Shown: one piece after another, positions 8,638-16,133 of the stretch
How positions within the stretch are numbered: the stretch's first letter is position 1
Layout: each line of letters begins with the position of its first letter
Source: JTS-AC122 sp050246015
GTDB lineage: Bacteria > Planctomycetota > Phycisphaerae > Phycisphaerales > UBA1924
Assembly: GCA_050246015.1 (NCBI GenBank)
Contig: JBFWWU010000006.1
Location: 62,001 to 126,000, forward strand
Direction of reading: 5' to 3'
Length of the DNA: 64,000 nt
Program-made: the position numbers and the translations under genes
Notes under the pieces: generated by a model
Database searches by the model: none
Told to the model about the DNA's origin: nothing
The model's input: the letters and a program-made list of their open reading frames with translations, nothing else

Positions 8638-8832
8638 TCATGACTCCAGTTCGTCGAAGGCTCCCTTCGCGGCTTGTTCATCGATGTACCGTTGGAAATC
8701 CCCCATCTTGTACGAGATGAAACAGAAGGCATGGTGGAGCGTCTGCCACTCGAGGTCGGCGGGGTCTTCCCCGACGTCCTTGCGGAGGCGGTTCAGTTCG
8801 GCCAGGAACGTCTCGGCTTTGATCTTCTTCAT
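8638..8832 (-). CDS. Small hypothetical protein coupled to the metal ABC transporter
   Basis: I do not recognise this 64-residue protein. It is soluble, charged and helical-looking: MKKIKAETFLAELNRLRKD at the start, then a Trp/His/Phe/Tyr-rich centre and an acidic end DELES. Its ATG overlaps the TGA of the upstream permease gene as ATGA (8829-8832), so it is almost certainly read from the transporter mRNA by coupled translation. High third-position GC agrees with coding. Its role is unknown; an accessory or regulatory part of the metal importer is a reasonable guess from position only. Confidence 0.65.
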   Translation of the reverse strand: MKKIKAETFLAELNRLRKDVGEDPADLEWQTLHHAFCFISYKMGDFQRYIDEQAAKGAFDELES

Positions 8833-9773
8833 GCTTGATTGTTCGCACGCCCCGGGCGGGTGCGGTCAGGGCGCGCGAACTTCCGCTGCATGATCCCGCC
8901 GATCCACGCGGCGGCGAACAACGCGCACAGCGAGAGCACGATCGTCGCTCCGGGCGGGACACTCCCCTGCTCGGTGGCGATCACGACCCCGCCTGCCAGT
9001 CCCAGTACACCGAACCCGACGGAGAGCACGACGACGCGCGCGAGGCGGTCGCTGAGGCGCAAGGCGCTGGCCCCGGGCAGCACGAGCAGGGCCGTGGCGA
9101 GTACGACGCCGACGATCTTCATCGCCGTCACGATCGCGATGCACAGGAGCACCATGAGCGTCAGGCGCAGGAGCAGGCTCGGGGCGCCGAACGCGGTGGC
9201 GGACGTCTCATCAAACGCCCAGAAGAGCATCGGCCGGCGCAGCACCCAGACGGTCACCACGACCGCGGCGCAGGCGACGACCGCCACGCCGGCATCGCTC
9301 CAGGAGACGGCGAGGACCTGCCCGAAGAGGATGGACTCATACCCGGCGTTCCCCGAGAGCCTGCCGCGTTGGATCGCGAGGGACAGGAGCAGCCCGCCGA
9401 GCGCCATGGCGGCGACGAGGAAGACACCGATCGCGGTGTCTTCGCGCACGCCGTGCATGTCGGCGAGGAGCCCCATGCCGATCGCGCTGACGATGCAGAA
9501 AACGAGCACGATGCCGGAGGTGATCAGCCATGAGTACGCGGGGCTGGTCCCCGCGCTGTCCGCGGCGGCGTGGGCGAGAAACCCGCAGTAGGCCGCCAGC
9601 CCGATCCCACCGAACGCCGAGTGGCTGACCCCCTGCCCGACGAACGCGAGCCTCTTGAGCACGACCAGAACGCTCAGCAGCGCACAGGTGATCACGACCG
9701 CGATGCCGCCGACCAGCCCGGGCAGGAGCATCGCGCGCAGTTCGGGCTCGCGGAGCCAGTCAAGGATCTGCAC
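8829..9773 (-). CDS. Metal (zinc/manganese-type) ABC transporter permease
   Basis: The 314-residue product is an ABC-3 family membrane subunit of the ZnuB/MntB/SitC type, with eight or nine hydrophobic helices. The family signature GQGVSHSAFGGIGLAAY lies near residue 45, and there are helical segments such as VVLATALLVLPGASAL. The start is GTG 9773: AGGGAG lies 6-7 bases upstream, and it overlaps the end of the ATPase gene by 14 bases. The frame extends to 9914, but that part is the antisense of the ATPase gene. It works with the ATPase (9760-10692) and the binding protein (10689-11723). Zinc versus manganese cannot be decided from the permease alone. Confidence 0.9.
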   Translation of the reverse strand: MQILDWLREPELRAMLLPGLVGGIAVVITCALLSVLVVLKRLAFVGQGVSHSAFGGIGLAAYCGFLAHAAADSAGTSPAYSWLITSGIVLVFCIVSAIGMGLLADMHGVREDTAIGVFLVAAMALGGLLLSLAIQRGRLSGNAGYESILFGQVLAVSWSDAGVAVVACAAVVVTVWVLRRPMLFWAFDETSATAFGAPSLLLRLTLMVLLCIAIVTAMKIVGVVLATALLVLPGASALRLSDRLARVVVLSVGFGVLGLAGGVVIATEQGSVPPGATIVLSLCALFAAAWIGGIMQRKFARPDRTRPGRANNQA

Positions 9774-10692
9774 GGGCCGCTCCCTTCTGCTCGGCGGGGC
9801 GGTCGATGCCCAGGGGGACGACCGAGTCCCCGGGGGGACACTCGTGGCACTCGCTCGCCGGGTGGGCGTGAACATGAACGTCACCCAGGACGGCGCGGAG
9901 CCCGACCAGATCATGGCTGAACAGTTCCGCGAGCACCAGTGGGGTGAGCCCCTGAGGGCTCACGTGGCTGTGGAGCCGACGCGCCAGGCACGCGACCCGG
10001 TCGCACCCGGCGGCGATCGCGCGCAGATCGTGCGACACGATGACGATCGTCAGATTCAGTTGCCGGTGCAGGGTGCGCAAGAGTTCGGCGAAGCGCTGCT
10101 GCCCCACGGCATCGATGCCCACCATCGGCTCGTCGAGCGCCAGCACCCGCGGCCTGGCCGCCAGCGCGCGGGCGATCAGCACCCGCTGCACCTGCCCGCC
10201 CGAGAGTTTGCCGATCGGACGATCGGCGTACTCGGACGCCCCGACCAGATCGAGCATGTCGCCGACGTGCGCCCGCGCCTCGGGCGAAACCGATCGCCAC
10301 GGAGCGAGCCGCCAGGCCGCTCCAAGCGTGACAACCTGCCGCGCGCTGAGCGGGAACGCCAGTTCCGCCTCGAGTTTCTGCGGCACGTACCCGATCAAGC
10401 CCTTCTTGCGGGCCGATGCGGGCGAATGTCCGAAGACGGAGATCGTTCCCTGCTGCACGGGAAGCAGGCCGAGCATGAGTTTCACGAGCGTGGACTTGCC
10501 GCCCCCGTTGGGACCCAGGACACCCAGCCGTTCGCCCGGCTCGATGCGCAGCGAGACATTCTCCACCGCCGGCGCGGACGCGCCGGCGTACGCATATGTC
10601 ACGCGCTGAAACTCGATCACGCCGCCCGCGGCGGGAACGTCGATCGAACTCGAAGCGTGCGTCGGCATGTCATCCATCGCGGGTATGGTCAC
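9760..10692 (-). CDS. Metal ABC transporter ATP-binding protein (ZnuC/MntA type)
   Basis: This is the cytoplasmic ATPase of the importer. Walker A GPNGGGKST is at residues 60-68, signature LSGGQ at 163-167, Walker B VLALDE at 183-188, and the switch His in VSHDL. GTG 10692 overlaps the TGA of the binding-protein gene (GTGA); an ATG at 10677 is the alternative. At 310 residues it is longer than usual. The extra C-terminal tail (from about 265) contains HVHAHPASECHECPP, a His/Cys-rich stretch that could bind metal inside the cell. The three transporter genes overlap in sequence, so they form one operon. Confidence 0.92.
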   Translation of the reverse strand: MTIPAMDDMPTHASSSIDVPAAGGVIEFQRVTYAYAGASAPAVENVSLRIEPGERLGVLGPNGGGKSTLVKLMLGLLPVQQGTISVFGHSPASARKKGLIGYVPQKLEAELAFPLSARQVVTLGAAWRLAPWRSVSPEARAHVGDMLDLVGASEYADRPIGKLSGGQVQRVLIARALAARPRVLALDEPMVGIDAVGQQRFAELLRTLHRQLNLTIVIVSHDLRAIAAGCDRVACLARRLHSHVSPQGLTPLVLAELFSHDLVGLRAVLGDVHVHAHPASECHECPPGDSVVPLGIDRPAEQKGAARADP

Positions 10693-11723
10693 GGCTTGCC
10701 GGGTTGCTCGGTTTGCGCGTCGTCCGCGAGCGTGGCTCCAAGCCCCGACGCCAGCGATTCCAGGTTCTTTTTCATCGTCTCAAACCAATCGTCGCCGCCC
10801 ACCGGATCCAGGACCAGCACTCTGGCGCCGGTTGCCTTGGCGACGCGCTCGCCCGCGCTGCGGCTGAGTTGCGGCTCGACATAGACGACGCTCGCGTCTT
10901 TCGACCTGATCGAATCGATGGCTCGCTTCACATCCTTCATCGTGGGCTCGCTTGCATGCAGCCCGGCGATCGCCACCACCCGCAGGTCGTACCGGCAGGC
11001 AAGCAGCCCGTAGGCGTCGTGCGCCACGACGATCGTGCGCGTCTTCGCGCTCGCCAGCGTCTTCTCGTACCGCTCGTGCAGGTCCTCGATGCGCTTGAGC
11101 AGCCCGGACTCGGCCTCGTCGAGCGATTGCTTCGCCTGGATCGAGTATTCGCCGCGGGACTTGAGCACCCGCTCGATCGCTCCGCGAACCGCGGGCACGA
11201 GTTTTTTCATGTTCAGCGGGTCAAGCCAGATGTGCGGATCATGCTCGTGCCCGGCGTGGTCATGATCACCGTGATCGTGGTCGCGCGCGTCGGCGCCGGG
11301 AGCCTGAGGTTCGTCCGGTCTCACCGGCTGGTCCGTCACGAGCGACGAAAACTCCACTCGTTCCACGCTCCCCACCCCGCGGGCTGCGTCGGCCGTCGCC
11401 GGGTGATCGTTCAGGTACTTCACCAGCCCGGGCTCCAGGCCGCGGCCGACGTACACGATGATGTCGGCCTTGGCAAGTGCTCGGAACTTGGACGCGGGGA
11501 TCTCGTACCCGTGTTCGCTGACGCCGACGGGGATCAGCGTCTGAACCTCGATCTTCAGGTCCTTGCCCAGTTCCGCGACGATTCCTTTCAGCGGGGGGAT
11601 CGAGACGACGACGGAGATCGGCGTGGCGGGCCCGGCCGGCGCTGACTGGCGTGTCGTCGCCGGGAACGCAACGCACGCGAACCCCAGCACCAACAAGCAG
11701 ACGGCCATGATTCGTGCGATCAT
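10689..11723 (-). CDS. Metal ABC transporter substrate-binding protein (ZnuA/cluster 9 type)
   Basis: The 344-residue exported protein has a signal peptide (MIARIMAVCLLVLGFACVAF), then a cluster-9 binding-protein fold. Between the first lobe and the typical PHIWLDP motif lies a His/Asp-rich loop (DHDHGDHDHAGHEHD) as in ZnuA zinc-binding proteins. Further ligand-region motifs are VVAHDAYG and VVAIAGLHASEPT. The His-rich loop argues for zinc over manganese, though it is not decisive. The start is ATG 11723 with GGGGAAG upstream; the frame opens further up at 11873 without a signal. First gene of the transporter operon. Confidence 0.9.
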   Translation of the reverse strand: MIARIMAVCLLVLGFACVAFPATTRQSAPAGPATPISVVVSIPPLKGIVAELGKDLKIEVQTLIPVGVSEHGYEIPASKFRALAKADIIVYVGRGLEPGLVKYLNDHPATADAARGVGSVERVEFSSLVTDQPVRPDEPQAPGADARDHDHGDHDHAGHEHDPHIWLDPLNMKKLVPAVRGAIERVLKSRGEYSIQAKQSLDEAESGLLKRIEDLHERYEKTLASAKTRTIVVAHDAYGLLACRYDLRVVAIAGLHASEPTMKDVKRAIDSIRSKDASVVYVEPQLSRSAGERVAKATGARVLVLDPVGGDDWFETMKKNLESLASGLGATLADDAQTEQPGKP

Positions 11724-11796
11724 CGCGGCTTCCCCGTTCTCGGTCCCTTCCGCTGACGCGCAGGTGACCCGGGAAATGGTAAGCCGCCCCCCGTGC

Positions 11797-11817
11797 AGAT
11801 GCAACTGAAGTGCATCT
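11797..11817 (-). promoter_or_regulatory. Perfect inverted repeat upstream of the metal-transport operon (candidate metalloregulator operator)
   Basis: AGATGCA, 7 bases, TGCATCT: two perfect 7-base arms, 74 bases before the binding-protein start. Size and place suit a dimeric metal-sensing repressor (Zur/Fur, MntR/DtxR or ArsR class). It does not match a consensus I can name exactly, so the regulator is open. Confidence 0.45.
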
Positions 11818-11889
11818 AGGAATGGGAGCCGCCTCCCCCCTTGCTCCAGACCCACCCGGAGGGTCTCCCCCACCCGACCGGAGCACCTC

Positions 11890-12858
11890 TCACGCGGGCA
11901 GCAGCACCGCCTGTGCCTTCTCCACTCGGGTGCCGGCCTGATCGGTGATCGTGTGATGAAAACCGGGCTTGAGCGCTCCGCTGGCCCACTCGCCCCCGGG
12001 GCTCATCGCGATCATCGCGACCTGATGATCCGGCGCAAGGGTGTAGCGCGACCTGATTCGCGTCAGGACATCACGGATCGCCTCGCCCGGAGACGCGCCG
12101 CGGCGCATCGATTCGACGGCGAGGAAGGAGCCGCAGACACCCATGATCAACTCGCCCGTCCCGGTCGCCGCCGCCGCTCCGGCCTGTTGATCCACGTACA
12201 GCCCGTGACCGATGATCGGCGAATCTCCCACGCGTCCTGGCACCTTGAAGGCCATGCCGCTGGTCGAGCACGCACCCGCCAGCGACCCGCGCGAATCCCG
12301 CGCCAGGATGCTGACCGTGTCATGGCTCGGCTCGGGGTGGAGCCCGCCGGTGGAGCGGGCAGTCACGCGCTGGCAACCGCGGATCTCCTCGACATTTAGA
12401 GGCGGGATCCAACCCTGGTACTTGTCGCGGTCAAGCCGGGCGGGATCGCTCTTCCAGGTTTCCCACTCGGCGCGGGCCTCGGGCATGAGCAGCGCTGCCG
12501 GCGTGAAGCCTTCCCGCGCCGCGAACGCATCGGCGCCGTCGCCCGCGAGCATGACGTGGATGGTCCGCTCCATCACCGCGCGGGCGACCGCCACGGGATT
12601 GGCGAACCGGCGCAGGCAGCACACCGAGCCGCAGCGGTCCGGGTTGGTCATCACGCACCCATCAAGCGACACGTTGCCATCGGCGTCGGGCAACCCGCCC
12701 ACGCCGACGGAGTTGATCGACGGGTCGTTCTCGACCGCGGTCGCGGCGGCAACGACTGCGTCGAGCGCCGCGCCGCCGGCCCGAAGGACCGCCATCCCGG
12801 GTTCGTTGGCCACCGGACCGAATGACCAGGTCGAGAGGATGATGGGCGTTGCAGTCAT
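11890..12858 (-). CDS. Glycosylasparaginase / isoaspartyl peptidase family Ntn-hydrolase
   Basis: The 322-residue protein belongs to the N-terminal-nucleophile asparaginase family. Self-cleavage in this family leaves a catalytic Thr at the new N-terminus, and here the motif EPSHDTVSILARD places that Thr at residue 181. Following motifs fit glycosylasparaginase: 'STSGMAFKVPGRVGDSPIIGHGLYVD' (binding residues around Arg, Asp) and 'AAATGTGE'. The enzyme would hydrolyse N4-(beta-N-acetylglucosaminyl)-asparagine or beta-aspartyl peptides. No signal peptide is seen, so it is probably cytoplasmic. The gene lies 31 bases after the next -strand gene's end and may share its transcript. A CAT start at 12858 is used; the family's N-terminal 'STW' is nearby. 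Confidence 0.88.
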   Translation of the reverse strand: MTATPIILSTWSFGPVANEPGMAVLRAGGAALDAVVAAATAVENDPSINSVGVGGLPDADGNVSLDGCVMTNPDRCGSVCCLRRFANPVAVARAVMERTIHVMLAGDGADAFAAREGFTPAALLMPEARAEWETWKSDPARLDRDKYQGWIPPLNVEEIRGCQRVTARSTGGLHPEPSHDTVSILARDSRGSLAGACSTSGMAFKVPGRVGDSPIIGHGLYVDQQAGAAAATGTGELIMGVCGSFLAVESMRRGASPGEAIRDVLTRIRSRYTLAPDHQVAMIAMSPGGEWASGALKPGFHHTITDQAGTRVEKAQAVLLPA

Positions 12859-12889
12859 GGATGTTGCCGATCGCTTGGCGCCGGGTCGC

Positions 12890-15800
12890 TCACCGCCCGG
12901 GCTCGCGGGAGGCGGCGTTGGCGGCGATGTCCTCCGCGGACAGGTTCCACACTCGCTCGATCAACCTGAATCCCTCGGGATCATGCGTTTGAAGTTGCCG
13001 GCGCGAGTAGGGGTAGAAATCGTTGAGCGCGAAATAGGCCTCGCTGAGTTCCGCGAAATACTCATGGCGGTTGGTGATGGCGTAGGCCCGCTCGGTTGTT
13101 CCTTGGGGGAGCGAGTTGCGCGCGACCTGATCGTACCGGCCGGCCGCCTTGGCTCGCTCGAAGACCTCCTCGATCTCGGGGTCGAGTTTCGCCAGGCGCC
13201 AGTGAAGCGCGTGGGCCAGTTCATGAAAGCACATGTACGGCTGGTCGCGTCGCCAGGTGAGGAAGTCGTCCGGATTGATAATCTCGACGCCGCCGGCTTT
13301 TTCGGTGAGCAAACCGTTTGATTCGAGCCAGCCCGGGGACCAGTGGCAGCACATTCCCCGCCCGCCGCGGCCCATCGCGGTCGAGCCCTGACGCTCGATC
13401 CAGATGGTCACGGTTCGCAGGGCATCCAGAGCGGCGGGAGGAACAAAATGGGAGATCTCATCCAGGTCACCCGCGAGCTGCACGAGCACGCGATCGAGCA
13501 GTTCCGGGGCGGAGGTGGAGAAGTCCTTGTTGATCCTGAGCGTGAAGCCGCCGAGTTGGCGGGATTCGTAGTCGCGGCTGTCCTCGCGGGCCGCCGCGGG
13601 CGGACCCGTGCCGGGCTGCTGCTGCATCCGCGCGGGGGCCGGTGCGTGAGACTTCGACGGCTCGTCGCGCACGATCTCGACCAGGCCGCAGTCGATGTAC
13701 TGACCGCCGCCGGTCTGCCGGCAGTGGATCGCGATGACATTGTTCTGTCCCCACTTGATCGCGCGCACGGCCTGGTCGGACAGCGGAATGTAGTGGTACG
13801 CCGTGGTGTAGCCCGAGAGCGTTGCCACCTGAACGCCGTTGATGTAGACCGCCGCGTCCTCGTCGTGATGAATCGAGAGCGCGACGTTTCGGGCGGGCGC
13901 CTGGGGCGCCTGGAACTCACGCCGGAGGTAGATGTCCGTGGCGGACCATTCCGTCCCGATGATGGCGCCGGGGGTGCCCTTGGTGCCGAACCCGCCGGGC
14001 CCGCGGCGCCAGCCCGCCGTGTCGTGCTGCGCCTGCTCCCATCCGTCCAGCGGGTCGTAGGTGTAAGCCCAATCTCCCGGCCCGCCGGGCTGGCCCGCGC
14101 GCGGGACAATCACGTTGAATCCGCGCGGCACATTCGAGAGGGCCTCGGCCGTCGCCTTCCCCGCCTGCTCCGGATCGATCTTCCACACCTCGCGGTCGTA
14201 GGTCATCCACCCGTTGCATTCGATCTCGACATCGGTCGTCTGCGTGTACACCGCGGCGCAGAGCCCCTCCGCGATGAGCATCGGCAACTGGCGGATCTGA
14301 TCCAGATACGCCCGGGTCAGGTCGTCCTTGCTCGTGTAACTGACGTACCCCCAGTTGTCCTTGTTGACCCAGGTGTGTCCTTCGAGCGGCAAGCCGAGCC
14401 CGCCGTATTCGCCGAGCACGGCCGCTCGCGAGGATTCCGTGGGGGGCGTCCCCGGCCCCGGATAGAGATGATAATCGAGCGTGTCCCCGACCTTCATGTC
14501 GGTCCACCCCGAGGCGTTGTTCACAAGGCGCGTCGGGTCCCACTCCTTGGTCTTGAGCGCCACCGAGCGGGCCCACCCGAGATCGTTCTGCCCCCACCCT
14601 TCATTGAACGGGACCCACATCACGATGCTGGGGTGTTGCCGGCGCGCTTCGATGATCGCGCGCCATTCACGCTCGAAGTTGGTCTTCCATTCATCCGAAA
14701 GGGCGGGGAAATCGTCATCCCACCCTTTGCTGCCGTCCTCCTTGACCTGCTCAAAGAACGGGCTGGGCATGTCCTGCCACACCATGATGCCAAGACGGTC
14801 GCACCAGTAATAGAAGCGTTCCGGCTCGACCTTCACATGCTTGCGGAGCATGTTGCCGCCCATCTTCTTCACCGCTTCGATGTCGAACTTCAGCGCCTCG
14901 TCCGTCGGCGCGGTGTAGAGGCCGTCGGGCCAGAAGCCCTGATCCAGCGGCCCAAACATGAACGTCGGCTTGTCATTGAGCATCAGCCGGTTCACGCCCA
15001 TCGAGTCCTTGGCCACCTTGATGTCGCGGAACGCGAAGTATGACGTCACTTCGTCGGTTCGCCGTGCGCCGATCAGGGTCCGCAGAGTAAGGTCGTACAG
15101 CACCGGTGAGTCCGGCGTCCATGCCCGCGGGTCCAGCACCTTGAGCAGGACCGGCGAGGTCGGCGAGCGGCCGCTGGCGATCCGCTTCCCGTTCAGAGAC
15201 ACTTCGACCTCGTACACGGCGTGAAACCGCGCCGCCGAGCCGCCGTCCGTTACCCGCACACGGACCTCGCCCGTTGACCGGTCCGCATCGACACGCAGCC
15301 CCGCGACATATCTGTACGGCACCGGCTCGATCCACACGCTCTGCCAGATCCCCGTCGTGGGTGTATACCAGATCCCGTGCGGCTTGGACCACTGCTTGCC
15401 CCGCGGCTGCCCGCCCTGGTTCGTCGGGTCCGTCACCACGAGCGATACCTCGTTGTCGCCCGCTTGAACCAACTCGGTAATGTCCGCCGAGAATGGGTCG
15501 TACCCGCCGGTGTGCGAGCAGGCCTCGCGGCCGTTGACGCGCACCGTGCATTGCCAGTCGACCGCGCCGAAGTGCAGGATCACGCGCTGATCGTCCTTGA
15601 GCCATTCCGCCGGAACCGAGAACGTCCGGCGGTAGTGCAGCGCCTGCTCCGGACCGACACGCGTCTTGACGCCCGAGAGCGCCGATTCAACCGCGAAGGG
15701 GACTAGGATCTTTCCGGCCCAGTTCTCCACCGCCTCCCCGCGGCCGGTGATCGCGTAGTCCCATAATCCATTCAGGCTCCGCCACTCATTTCTCACCATC

Positions 15801-15988
15801 GTCGCCCGTGGATACTGCGCGAGGGGATCCCGCGGATCCACGTCCTTGGCCCAGCGCGTCATGATGTGACCCGGGGCGGGCGTCCAATCGCCCTGGGCGC
15901 GGGCCGCCGCGCATGTCCAGAGCAACGCGAGCATGCCCAGGGCGCTCGCCGCGCCGCACGTCACGGGACTCCATCGGAACTCAAGCAT
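12890..15988 (-). CDS. Exported GH2-family glycosidase fused to a C-terminal HELAH metallopeptidase-like domain
   Basis: The 1032-residue product starts with a signal peptide (about residues 1-32). Residues about 65-780 are glycoside hydrolase family 2: sugar-binding domain ('LNGLWDYA', 'YRRTFSVP', 'VDWQCTVRVNG'), immunoglobulin-like domain, then a TIM barrel with acid/base Glu in PFNEGWGQ (about 461) and nucleophile Glu in VLGEYGG (about 526). A second jelly-roll follows (DEDAAVYINGVQVA). After a Pro/Gln/Ala linker at about 785-815 comes a separate domain with MCFHELAHALHW (HExxH, about 921) and a later HEYFAELSEAYF that could supply the third zinc ligand. Start ATG 15988 is chosen for the signal; the frame continues to 16279 as shadow. 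Likely acts on extracellular glycans. Confidence 0.85.
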   Translation of the reverse strand: MLEFRWSPVTCGAASALGMLALLWTCAAARAQGDWTPAPGHIMTRWAKDVDPRDPLAQYPRATMVRNEWRSLNGLWDYAITGRGEAVENWAGKILVPFAVESALSGVKTRVGPEQALHYRRTFSVPAEWLKDDQRVILHFGAVDWQCTVRVNGREACSHTGGYDPFSADITELVQAGDNEVSLVVTDPTNQGGQPRGKQWSKPHGIWYTPTTGIWQSVWIEPVPYRYVAGLRVDADRSTGEVRVRVTDGGSAARFHAVYEVEVSLNGKRIASGRSPTSPVLLKVLDPRAWTPDSPVLYDLTLRTLIGARRTDEVTSYFAFRDIKVAKDSMGVNRLMLNDKPTFMFGPLDQGFWPDGLYTAPTDEALKFDIEAVKKMGGNMLRKHVKVEPERFYYWCDRLGIMVWQDMPSPFFEQVKEDGSKGWDDDFPALSDEWKTNFEREWRAIIEARRQHPSIVMWVPFNEGWGQNDLGWARSVALKTKEWDPTRLVNNASGWTDMKVGDTLDYHLYPGPGTPPTESSRAAVLGEYGGLGLPLEGHTWVNKDNWGYVSYTSKDDLTRAYLDQIRQLPMLIAEGLCAAVYTQTTDVEIECNGWMTYDREVWKIDPEQAGKATAEALSNVPRGFNVIVPRAGQPGGPGDWAYTYDPLDGWEQAQHDTAGWRRGPGGFGTKGTPGAIIGTEWSATDIYLRREFQAPQAPARNVALSIHHDEDAAVYINGVQVATLSGYTTAYHYIPLSDQAVRAIKWGQNNVIAIHCRQTGGGQYIDCGLVEIVRDEPSKSHAPAPARMQQQPGTGPPAAAREDSRDYESRQLGGFTLRINKDFSTSAPELLDRVLVQLAGDLDEISHFVPPAALDALRTVTIWIERQGSTAMGRGGRGMCCHWSPGWLESNGLLTEKAGGVEIINPDDFLTWRRDQPYMCFHELAHALHWRLAKLDPEIEEVFERAKAAGRYDQVARNSLPQGTTERAYAITNRHEYFAELSEAYFALNDFYPYSRRQLQTHDPEGFRLIERVWNLSAEDIAANAASREPGR

Positions 15989-16133
15989 GCGTCGGCCTCC
16001 GGTCTGCGCGCGCCCCGTAGATGCTATTCGGCCTGTCAAAGCCGAGCGGTGGCGGACGGCCCGGACATACATCGAGCGGAGGCATGTCGCCATGCCTCCG
16101 CTCGACGCGTGATGGACACATCGATACCCGCGA

